From Diplonema japonicum (Eukaryota > Euglenozoa > Diplonemea > Diplonemida > Diplonemidae), in the NCBI GenBank assembly GCA_964019335.1, contig OZ025753.1, positions 124,001 to 188,000 on the forward strand: 64,000 nucleotides of DNA. Direction: 5' to 3'. This document shows, piece after piece, positions 10,041-18,022 of the stretch. The translations under genes and the position numbers were made by a program. How positions within the stretch are numbered: position 1 is the first letter of the stretch; each line of letters opens with the position of its first letter. The notes under the pieces were generated by a model that saw only the letters and a program-made list of their open reading frames with translations, did not search any database and had not been told where the DNA came from.

Positions 10041-10676
10041 TTGCCTAAAGATTTGCCGGTCGAGACCCTCCTAAGAGTGGCAAGGCTCTGGCCGGTGAGT
10101 AACATTATAGACTGCGAAACCCAAACCTACTACGAACGCTTCCAACGAATGGAGGGAACCAGCGGGCACAGGGCGGCGCAGGGGAAGGGAAAAAACGAGA
10201 GGTCATGGCTACACAAAGCTAGACAGAAAGAGAGCACCCTGAAGATGGAAGAGAACGAGCGTTCACCACTACACAGAAAGGCGGCGATCCCACCGTGGGA
10301 GTGGGAAATCTTGAAAGATCTAACGATACGGACGGAAGGGAGCGGAGTGAAAAAACTCGAGCAGGCAGAACAGAAGAAAGCTGCCCTGCAGACAATCGCC
10401 AAACTACCCAAGGCCGACTACACGGTGTACACCGACGGATCAGTAGCAGACGGCACGGGGGGCGCAGGCATCCTGATTGAACACGCGGGTGGCACCGTTG
10501 AACTGAGCAGGGGTGTGTGCGAAAGTCTTTGCGACAGCTACCAGGCAGAGATGACGGCGATAGGCACCGCACTAGCACACATGGTCCAGAAGGAAGCACA
10601 AGGGAAGCAGATAAACCTCCTGACGGACTCGATGGCATGCCTGCAGAAATTGAAGCAGGGACCAGCAGGGCGATCC
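10041..10676 (+). pseudogene. LINE C fragment with RNase H domain (copy 1)
   Basis: The frame carries the LINE C block WLHKARQKESTLKMEE, PLHRKAAIPPWEWEILKDL, IRTEGSGVKKLE and IAKLPKADYTVYTDGS, then the RNase H core: first acidic site in VYTDGSVADGTGGAG, second in SYQAEMTAIGTAL, third in INLLTDSMACLQKLKQG. Homology stops at QGPAG (about 10672), after which the frame runs 12 codons into unrelated sequence to the stop at 10712. The fourth acidic or His motif is lost. Upstream domains are missing, so this is a fragment truncated at both ends. The same region is seen at 22640 and 38020. Confidence 0.82.
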
Positions 10677-11180
10677 CGGCGTAACCCCTTTGTTAATCGT
10701 GTCGATGCTTAGGGGGCTTGGATTCACCGCAACCGCGCTTTGAATTGGGCAGCAGGTCGGACCGCGAAGCGACCCAGGTGTTGGCAACACCTCCCAAAGC
10801 GAGCTGGGGATGCATGCGCACTCTAGCTTACGGGCGAAAGATAAATGCCCCCCTCCCCGGTCGTGAGGCCTATGGGTGTGGCACGCCATGCGTGAAACGT
10901 TTAGCTCCCTTGAAGCTCACACCAGTGTGCGAGTTTAGCCCATTTTTTGGCACGTTGGCGATGGCTGTGGTGGTCGTTGCAAGAGCGCCTATAGGTAGTA
11001 TTGGACGATTCAGTTAACAGAATAGTTTTTTTTTTTTTCTTGCTTTCCATTTTATGGAGGTGGGCCGTTGCTGACCACTTCATTCCTATCATATAATGAA
11101 TTTTTTCTTTCTCTCTAGTTTCGAATGCTTCCCCTTTCTTTTCTTGAAAAATGGCCATCTGCAGCAGCTATGTTAAAATA
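10677..11180. other. Intergenic, no gene recognised
   Basis: About 500 bases without a supported gene. The right half contains GGTGGGCCGTTGCTGACCAC and TTCATTCCTATCATA, shared with 7390-7430 and 15188-15225, and T-rich tracts that lead to the acceptor-like site before the next gene. Confidence 0.5.
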
Positions 11181-11237
11181 TCACAGGTTTACGAATAAAA
11201 AAAGAGGGTAAAAAAAAAGTAACCAAAAGACTGCAAA
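11181..11237 (+). promoter_or_regulatory. Conserved 5' leader, class I (CACAGGTTTACGAA)
   Basis: TCACAGGTTTACGAATAAAA is followed by a purine-rich spacer to the ATG at 11238, 52 nt after the AG. The same block precedes the genes at 18023, 40746 and 46463 with similar spacing. It is a candidate splice-acceptor/5' UTR module, distinct from the class II leader. Confidence 0.5.
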
Positions 11238-13556
11238 ATGACTTCAACATGTCTTCACATGTTGCTGCTGGCAGCCCTCCTCGCAAGCAGTGCTGCGGCA
11301 CCACTCAGTCGCATTGGAGGCATCGATGCCCTCGGTGATGTCAACGACGTGCAAACGATAGGGAACATCGCTTACGTTGCAGGCGGGGCCACGGGTCTCA
11401 TGATATTCGATGTCAGTGATGCGTCGTCGCCGAAGCTGCTGGGCAGCAGTGCTGATTGCATTGGGTGCAACACGACAGCTCAGTACGTGACTGTGGTGGG
11501 CACAACGGCTTACGTGGTTCCTCATTACGGTGGTTACTTTTCCCCAAGTACCCATCACACAGTGTTCGCGATTGTTGATGTGAGCACACCTTCGTCACCG
11601 AGGCAGCTGGGGACTTACGAATCGGATGAGCCCTACCACCTTATAAATCATTTCAGCTACCACCTTCATGTTTTCATTTCGGGGAATAATTATGTGTATT
11701 CACGTCAGCATGATGGGATCCATGTGGTGGATGTGAGCACACCGTCGTCGCCCAGCTTGGTGACAAAGCTTGACAGTGAGCACAAGTGGGATACTTACTG
11801 CGTTGCTGGGACGACCCTCTTCGCGTATTTGCAAGCAGAACCTTCTGGAGCCCCAGACATCTTGCAGCTCTACGAGGTGACAACCCCGAACCTTCCTCAG
11901 ACCTTTGGCGAGCTCACTGTGCAGGAAAACATCACCCACTCTAATCCCACGCTCAGTGTTTTTGAGTCTCATCTCTATGTGGCTTCTGGTACTTTGGTCA
12001 CCATCATCGACATCTCTTCACGTTTGTCCCCACAGCAGATGGGTACCTTGACCCTCACATCGATATTTTCATCTATCTCCGTGTCGGGGAACACAGCTTA
12101 TGTTGGGACTTACAACAATAACGGGCCTGGTCTTGTTGTTGTTGACATCAGCGACCCGTCCATACCGGTACCAGTGGGAAGCAGCACTTTCACTTCTGTA
12201 TCAACCCTCTCTGTGTCTGGGACGAAGGTCGTTGCTGGGGTTCTTCGTAGTCTGGTGGTCTTCGATGTGAGCAATCCCTCTTCACCTCAACCTGTGGGTG
12301 GCTACCGCACGAGAGATTACATGGTGGGTGTTGAGCTTTTTGGTTCGATGGCTGTTGTCACTACCACACCACAAGATCTAAGCAACTTTACCATGCAAAC
12401 CTACGATGTTCGTGATGTTTCTTCCCCGCAAGAGTTGGGCAGTCTTCTGGTCAGTGACTATCGAATCGGCAACTTCCTTGCTCTGTCAGGAACGACAGTG
12501 TACTTGCCATTCCAAGAAACCTCTACAGCTCTTGGTATTCAAGCTGTCAGTGTGAGCGACCCATCTAAGCCCACTGTCTTGGGGGCGTACGAGGTGAATG
12601 GCCCGAGTTATGCACACATTGCGGTTGATGGAACAACAGTTTATGCCACTAGCTATAAGGGTATGGATATCATCGATGCAAGCGTTCCATCATCACCTTC
12701 CTTGTTGGGCACCTTTCAGTACAATGGCGAAAATCTATATGGTGTAACTGTCAACAATGGCTTTGCTTACATTATCACCACCACTGGACCCAACACTACC
12801 CTTTGCATTGTCGATGTGCACGATCCGCAGTCACCCACTCTGTTCACCACCTCAGAGGACCTGCCCTGTGAGCATGCAGTTTACGTGGACAGTAGTGCCA
12901 CTTCCATAGCCATACATAGAACCACTGTCTACTATTCGTGTGAAGGAACCTTTGGCATCATCGACATCAAAGATGCATCGTCGCCTTCACCTCAGCTGCT
13001 TGGGGAGTACACAGCAGAGATCTATGACTTCGCTGTGGACGGGAACACGGTCTATCTTGCCTCTTATGCTCAGCTTCTCGTTCTCGATGTGAGCACACCG
13101 TCGTCTCCACAGCTTGTGGGCAGCCACTTCATCCCCACCGCATTTCAAGGCATCCGTTTCTTCCCTGACTTCTATCTTGGTATTGCTGTTTCAGATGAGA
13201 GGGTTTACGTAGCCAGCTACGGGCTTTATGTTTTTGAAAAGCCCACTTCAACAGCGGCGCCCACTCCGACAGTGGCACCCACAGCACCACCCACATCGGT
13301 ACCCTCAATGGCACCACCCTCAAGATCACCACCCACAACGGTACCTCCAACAGCACAACCCACATCATCGCCCTCAACAGCACAACCCACATCAGGACCC
13401 TCAACACCAGTACCGGACGGAACACCAGCACCCTGTGAGAACAGCAATGACACATGGAAGATTGTGGCTATTGTAGCGATTGCAGCACTTTCCCTTGTCA
13501 TCGTGATTGCCATCGGTGTTGCTTGTGTATGTGAAGACGAAAAGAAGAATAAATAA
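11238..13556 (+). CDS. LVIVD-repeat beta-propeller surface protein (copy 2)
   Basis: A 772-residue paralogue of the gene at 3508 with the same layout: signal peptide (MTSTCLHMLLLAALLASS), 13 LVIVD repeats, Pro/Thr stalk, one transmembrane helix and tail CEDEKKNK. It differs from copy 1 in three instructive ways. The N-terminal ten codons and the leader are of class I, not class II. Eight codons (LINHFSYH) are inserted in the loop after the second repeat, flanked by the direct repeat CTACCACCTT. The stalk has one extra PSTAQPTSS-type unit. The near identity of bodies and 3' flanks shows recent duplication, so the differing 5' ends suggest an exchange or a junction at the start of the gene. Confidence 0.88.
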   Translation: MTSTCLHMLLLAALLASSAAAPLSRIGGIDALGDVNDVQTIGNIAYVAGGATGLMIFDVSDASSPKLLGSSADCIGCNTTAQYVTVVGTTAYVVPHYGGYFSPSTHHTVFAIVDVSTPSSPRQLGTYESDEPYHLINHFSYHLHVFISGNNYVYSRQHDGIHVVDVSTPSSPSLVTKLDSEHKWDTYCVAGTTLFAYLQAEPSGAPDILQLYEVTTPNLPQTFGELTVQENITHSNPTLSVFESHLYVASGTLVTIIDISSRLSPQQMGTLTLTSIFSSISVSGNTAYVGTYNNNGPGLVVVDISDPSIPVPVGSSTFTSVSTLSVSGTKVVAGVLRSLVVFDVSNPSSPQPVGGYRTRDYMVGVELFGSMAVVTTTPQDLSNFTMQTYDVRDVSSPQELGSLLVSDYRIGNFLALSGTTVYLPFQETSTALGIQAVSVSDPSKPTVLGAYEVNGPSYAHIAVDGTTVYATSYKGMDIIDASVPSSPSLLGTFQYNGENLYGVTVNNGFAYIITTTGPNTTLCIVDVHDPQSPTLFTTSEDLPCEHAVYVDSSATSIAIHRTTVYYSCEGTFGIIDIKDASSPSPQLLGEYTAEIYDFAVDGNTVYLASYAQLLVLDVSTPSSPQLVGSHFIPTAFQGIRFFPDFYLGIAVSDERVYVASYGLYVFEKPTSTAAPTPTVAPTAPPTSVPSMAPPSRSPPTTVPPTAQPTSSPSTAQPTSGPSTPVPDGTPAPCENSNDTWKIVAIVAIAALSLVIVIAIGVACVCEDEKKNK
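11643..11666 (+). repeat. 24-bp in-frame micro-insertion with target duplication
   Basis: Compared with copy 1 (3890-3910), copy 2 carries ATAAATCATTTCAG plus a second CTACCACCTT. The direct repeats are at 11633-11642 and 11657-11666. The inserted core ends in AATCATTTCAG, exactly like the insertion at 38689-38711. The frame is kept and eight residues are added to a variable loop. Confidence 0.85.
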
Positions 13557-13897
13557 GAAATAAGAAGAAAGGAGAAGTGGTTCTGAGCCTCCTTTGGCTT
13601 ATTTCTATTTAAGGGAAGCAGACCCTCCAAAGCGCAGTCCAGCTCCACCAATCTAAGAACCACACTTAGCAGTGTAGCTTGGAGGACTGGACGATGGGTG
13701 TGGTACCGTCATGTCGCGTCTGTACCTTAAAAGAAAAACAACTGGAATTTGCCGATACCGCAGTATGCTGCTGCAACAAGGGGGTGGGTAACACCTTCAT
13801 GTGAAGCGTGCAACTTAAATGCTCACCAAGGTCATTTTTTGGCAAGTTGCTGCCAAACTTCTTATATCGAGATTCTGAGTCTGAAAAATAAATACCC

Positions 13898-14004
13898 CAC
13901 ACCAGTATTGCAAAGCGAAGAAGAAGAAGGTGCCGTTCACTGGTAGAGATGAAGCTCTGGTAGATTTCAAGAACACGAACGACGACGAAAACGACGCTGC
14001 TTAG
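13898..14004 (+). repeat. Terminal-exon-like dispersed repeat, copy 2
   Basis: Homologous to 6071-6186 but lacks a CAC near its left end and 9 bp before the stop; it still ends with GCTGCTTAG then GGG. Confidence 0.65.
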
Positions 14005-14099
14005 GGGTGCTGTAGTTTGTCTGGGAAGGTTCCAAAAAAGAAACAAGAATAGAACTTTAAGCTTTTTTTCATTACCCCCTATTCAAAAAAAAAAAAAAT

Positions 14100-14545
14100 G
14101 ATTACTATATGCAAATTGGGCCGAGCAAAAGACCTTGGAAGCCTTTTAAGATCTTTTTTTTTTGTTTGTGCGAACAACTAAGACGACTTCGTCAAAAGAA
14201 TTCTTTTTTTTTTCTTATTGCTAATAGCAAGCCTTGTGTGCCGTTACATCAAATGAAAGAAGAACAGAAAGAAGAAAAGAAAGGTCGGCAAACGCGTGCA
14301 AAATCTTGTGGGCTGCCCTAAGAGACAAGTGCCTGGGAATTCAGGCACATCATCATCACCTTAAAGCACTTCCAACTTATCTCGAGAAGGGGTTACGGAT
14401 GTGGAATCATACTTTAATGGGGGGGCAAAAAACCCCTCCCTCAACACAAGGTGCATCTGAACGAACTCCAGGAGCTCCCGCGCTAGAAGCCGCTTTGTAA
14501 CCTTGCTTTTTTTTTTTTCTCGTTTTCTTTTTTTTTTTCGTGTGG
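14100..14545 (+). repeat. Dispersed repeat R1, copy 3
   Basis: Nearly identical to 6285-6735 because it lies in the segmental duplication. A further partial R1 start (TATATGCAACTTGTGCCGAG, CTCGTGCGAACAACAAG) lies at 14680-14760. Confidence 0.65.
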
Positions 14546-15102
14546 GTATTTATTTATTCAAACGAGAAAAAAAAAAAAAAAAGAACCTTATCGAATTCTT
14601 TCTCCTTTTTCTTTTTTTCTTCTTTGTGTTTTTTTTTTTTTTTTGTTACAAATATTTATCTTTCAAAAAATGATTTTATAACTATATGCAACTTGTGCCG
14701 AGCAAAAAACTTTCGCAGCTTTTAAAAATCTTTTTTGCTCGTGCGAACAACAAGTTTTTTTGTTTTACCTATGTTGTAATAACCTTTTTGGGTGTCTGAA
14801 TTATTTAAAAAAAGAACTTGTTGTCGATCCTGCTTGTAAAGAAGAAGCAGATACCAAAAGGGGTTGCCGCTGAAATTGATGTCAACTACGCTGGGTCCGG
14901 AAAGGTGAAAGACAGTGAGTGAAATCTCGGTCTGAGAGCCTAGACCGCATCAACAATAGACATACCCCCCCCCCCCCCCCAATCAGGGTGGTCCTCAAGT
15001 GATCGCCTTTTCTATTTCCTCTCTTATTTTAATTAATCGCTTCAATCGGCTTTAGCTTTGGGAATGAATTCCAAAGGTTTGCGGTTGTCTTGTTTGTTTG
15101 TT

Positions 15103-15156
15103 AGGTAGAGCATGAGAACAAGGGCGTCTCACAAAGACTTCCTTTAACTCATATCT
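15103..15156 (+). mobile_element. LINE B 3'-end insertion, extreme 5' truncation
   Basis: AGGTAGAGCATGAGAACAAG, GGCGTCTCACAAAGACTTCC and TTTAACTCATAT match the last 50 or so bases of LINE B (51940-51992), including its stop codon. The piece is absent from the duplicated copy at 7310-7330 and is flanked by TTTGTTT on both sides. This marks the 3' terminus of LINE B and shows that it was mobile after the segmental duplication. Confidence 0.75.
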
Positions 15157-15305
15157 ATTTGTTTTCAATGCTTTTGTTTCCCCCTTCGTGGGCGTTGCTA
15201 ACTACTTCGTTCCTATCATAGTGAAATTTTATTTTTTTTTAGGCAATCCTGTCACATACTGCAGGTTCCCTTCAAAGACATCTTTTTTTTTATATTTAGA
15301 TACAT

Positions 15306-15480
15306 CTTCTAGAAGAAAATGAAGTTTTTTTTTTTCGCCCTCGTAGCTCGCCGGGCCAGCACTCTTACTTGCATAAGGTCTTCGTGGTCTTCGGGGATGG
15401 CGCTGCCTCACATTGTGCCACTGCGGCATGGTGAAGAACAGCCAGTCAGTCGCCATGGAGTAGTGATCCTTTAAGGCTCT
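15306..15480 (-). pseudogene. LINE C fragment, inverted
   Basis: On the - strand the sequence reads ALKDHYSMATDWLF, MPQWHNVRQRHPR and SAGPASYEGE. The first two parts match LINE C at 22840-22925 (ALKDHCSMSTDWLF and the same QWHNVRQRHP bases in a shifted frame), a region just upstream of its RNase H domain. A shorter related piece lies at 25495-25560. No intact frame beyond about 60 residues. Confidence 0.6.
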
Positions 15481-15541
15481 CTTATCACATCATGTCGGTT
15501 TCATACAACATCCCCTCCCCCACAGGTAGAATTCAGTTCTG

Positions 15542-16546
15542 ATGTCTGTGGCTCTACACGTGCACCTTCCATCTGGGAGCGCTCTTGACATTGCCATGGA
15601 GGGCCATGAGCTGGTGGAACGGCTTAAGGAAAAGGTAGCGTCCGTAGCTGGGTTGAAAACAGACACGTTTCTTTTGATGTTTGAAGGAGAAGAGTTGCGC
15701 GGGGAGCAACATGTTTGGGAGCAGCCGTTCGAGGACCAGAGCGATCTGGAGGTAGTACCGAAGAAGGATACGGAGCTCGAAGCCCACTTCGAAAAACTTG
15801 TGAACCTGAAAGAAGAGCACAGCGGCGACCACCAGGATATTGTCACAACCCTTGCGAAGATCGCATTTCGATGCAAGATGAGAGGCGACACCACCACCGC
15901 TCTGCAATACTGCACAGAGGCCCTGGACATGGCAGGACGCATCGACGGGAATTCGATTTCAACCGCGTCGCTGTTGTCCTTATTGGGTAGCATACAGAAG
16001 GCAGCCAAGGACTACACCACAGCGTTGCAAACACTGCATGCAGCCATGGAGATGCGGAAGAGTATCGATGCAAACATCGGAAGCAGCCACTACAACATAG
16101 GCCATGTCCACAGGCGGCTGGAGGAGTACCCCATGGCACTGCACCACTACAAACAAGCACTCACCATACGCCGTAATTCGAACAGCCGAATGAAGCCTGT
16201 CTATTACACGAGCATAGCGAAGGCGTATCTTGCTATGGGCGATAACAATGCCGCACTGACACACTACCTTTTGGCTTTGGACATTGTGCGTCGGGACCGT
16301 CCATCTGTAGCCTTTAGGATGGTAAGGGTCGCGGACATCTACGAGGCAATGGGCGACACCGACAAGGCTTTGGTGTATCTTGTCAACTCTCTCGAGATGT
16401 TGAGGAGGATAGACTCGGTCGATCACCGCCCTATCATCGCCACCACCTCTGACAGGATAGCCCAGCTGTCCCACGATGCAGGCAATCTTGCGACTGCTGC
16501 AGAGTACCGTAGCATCGCCTCTGAGATGCGGGGCTGTCAGGACTGA
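15542..16546 (+). CDS. Ubiquitin-like domain plus TPR-repeat protein
   Basis: A 334-residue, single-frame gene. Residues 1-75 look like a ubiquitin fold: beta-hairpin VALHVHLPSGSALDIAM, helix VERLKEKVASVAGL, strand FLLMFEGEEL and the closing strand SDLEVVPK. Residues about 95-330 form five to six tetratricopeptide-like helical hairpins in the 40-42-residue kinesin-light-chain spacing, for example ALQYCTEALDMAGRI, HYNIGHVHRRLEEYPMALHH and VADIYEAMGDTDKALVYLV. There is no signal peptide or membrane helix, so it is probably a cytosolic scaffold. The same type of N-terminal domain heads the LRR genes at 54607 and 57219 and the relics at 56810 and 61907. Partner unknown. The start is the first Met of the frame and fits the domain boundary. 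Confidence 0.85.
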   Translation: MSVALHVHLPSGSALDIAMEGHELVERLKEKVASVAGLKTDTFLLMFEGEELRGEQHVWEQPFEDQSDLEVVPKKDTELEAHFEKLVNLKEEHSGDHQDIVTTLAKIAFRCKMRGDTTTALQYCTEALDMAGRIDGNSISTASLLSLLGSIQKAAKDYTTALQTLHAAMEMRKSIDANIGSSHYNIGHVHRRLEEYPMALHHYKQALTIRRNSNSRMKPVYYTSIAKAYLAMGDNNAALTHYLLALDIVRRDRPSVAFRMVRVADIYEAMGDTDKALVYLVNSLEMLRRIDSVDHRPIIATTSDRIAQLSHDAGNLATAAEYRSIASEMRGCQD

Positions 16547-16821
16547 AAGCAGTGCGCTTAAAAGGGAAAGCCAGGGACTTTTTTTTTTTTTCTGTGTGAA
16601 CCGTATTTCATTATGATCCTAACCTATCCTAACCGAATTTCTTACCCAGTTTAGGGCGTTATACGGTAGTTACTCACAAACACTGTACTCTGTTTATTGT
16701 TTCAGCAACTTTATTAACAGATAGATCCCCACCCCCCCCCCCCCCCCCCCTTGGCTTGTCCTGTACTTTGAGTTCTCCTTGTATGACGCTCTCTTTTCTT
16801 TTCTTTTTTTTCTTTTTTTGC
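16547..16821. other. Intergenic low-complexity DNA
   Basis: T tract at 16579-16592, the tandem ATCCTAACCTATCCTAACCG near 16616, a C tract at 16731-16751 and a pyrimidine tract at 16795-16819. No gene seen. Confidence 0.5.
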
Positions 16822-17140
16822 GTCCTCAGGTGGCTGAAAAGGCGTTGACGTCCGTTACAACGATGGAACTCGCTGTAGACTATGAGCAGGCCACCCGACA
16901 GTCCTAGGCTGGACCCCTCGACGACCAGGACTGGCTCACAGAGAAGGCAGGAAGGATGCGACACATCTTAGAACGAGTTCAGAAGTGCACAGCAAAAGAG
17001 TGGGAAGAATGCTTTCCCCGCCAACGCAAAGACAAGACATCTTGGAGGCCCGACGACACACGGCTATGACAGGAGACTACTCTTCTCCTCGAGCCAAACC
17101 GCCCCCTACCTAGCACGACTCCAAGCTATGTTTCTCGCCC
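16822..17140 (+). pseudogene. LINE A 3'-end fragment
   Basis: GCGTCCTCAGGTGGCTGAAA and the following bases match 36917-37280 of LINE A at high identity, covering the C-terminal tail domain (TTMELAVDYEQATRQS) and its Pro-rich end. Stop codons (CAGTCCTAGGCTGG, CGGCTATGACAG) and short deletions, including one that removes the GGTACACACCCTTC segment, break the frame. It is a 5'-truncated relic. Confidence 0.85.
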
Positions 17141-17960
17141 AGATGCCGTTTCCTTATTTTCAAAATTCTTAAGGGAAACGCGTTTCCTTTTTTAAGGAAA
17201 CGGCTATGTATTTCGGTAAACACATTATTGTACCAGAAGATTCCACCCACATACCAAAAGAAAACAACTTTCCGCCGCTATTTGGGGGTTTTTGTGGACT
17301 TCTGTGACGTATCCACAATTTTGAGCGGGTGTGACAGAACCGCAGAAGGAGCAGCAAGCGGGTCAAAGTCGTCCTATATGTCGTCCAGGAGTGGCCCACG
17401 CAGCTCTGGTCTCGCCCCTTTGTGTCCAACTTGAGATCATCAGCCAATTTTCTGAGGTCATGTTTTAGTGCGCAGTTGTCTTCTTGCGCACCACAGCGTA
17501 GATCTGTGCATCCGTCTTTGGCACTCTCCACTGTCAATGTACTACGGAAGGAGATCTTCCTCATCAGTGGGAACGACTATCAGAAAAGAAAGCTGTAGAA
17601 CAGCAGCAAGCCCCTCAAGCTCAATAACAGTCCGCTTCCTTCCTCTGCGGATTTCTGCACCAGGAGCAACAGCCGATGATGCTGCTCAGCAAAGCGCCAC
17701 AACTCTCAGCCCCGACCCCGAACCCCAGAAGCATCGCAAGCGCATGCAGAACGCCAGCGTTGGGTTGTTGAGCTGTACACAGCACTTCTGGAGCTTCACT
17801 ACTTTCTTCCTCAGAACTCTGTTCTGGGCCCACAGCCTCTAGTACGCCTTGACGGACAGGGTTCCCTTGTTTGTGGGGTCATCATTATCTTCATCATGTC
17901 TTCATCGTCGTTGCTGTCGTCATCACTGCCTTATAGTGCCGTCTGCAACTGCTATGTTTA
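17141..17960. other. Intergenic, possible unrecognised coding relic on - strand
   Basis: The left part has the interrupted inverted motif AAGGGAAACGCGTTTCCTTT, related to the hexamer hairpin at 20848-21047. On the - strand there are open frames of 131 residues (17169-17564) and 70 residues (17621-17833), the first containing TDLRCGAQEDNCALKHDLRK. I do not recognise them, and they may be exons of a decayed gene. The right part leads to the leader of the next gene. Confidence 0.35.
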
Positions 17961-18022
17961 TATCACAGGTTTACGAAAAGAGAAAGAGGGGGGGGGAAAA
18001 AGGAGTTACCAAAAAATACGAA
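17961..18022 (+). promoter_or_regulatory. Conserved 5' leader, class I
   Basis: TATCACAGGTTTACGAAAAG and a purine-rich spacer precede the ATG at 18023. Although the frame is open upstream to 17849, the leader AG at 17968 and the paralogues' signal peptide favour 18023 as start. Confidence 0.5.

Larger units (their letters stand above)
13557..15300 (+). repeat. 3' flank shared with 5767-7500 (segmental duplication, copy B)
   Basis: Same content and order as copy A: conserved 3' flank, terminal-exon-like repeat, R1 repeat, A/T tracts and the KQIPKGVAAEIDVNYAGSG frame. It adds a 38-bp segment after the gene (TTTCTGAGCCTCCTTTGGCT, also found after 20233 and 28199) and a small LINE B 3'-end insertion at 15103-15156. 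The two copies separate after about 15296, where A continues into the LINE B fragment and B into an inverted LINE C fragment. Confidence 0.8.

Noticed and set aside
17849-18022. Upstream extension of the third propeller gene to 17849
   Set aside because: The extension has no counterpart in paralogues and includes the leader with its acceptor-like CACAG; the signal peptide starts at 18023.
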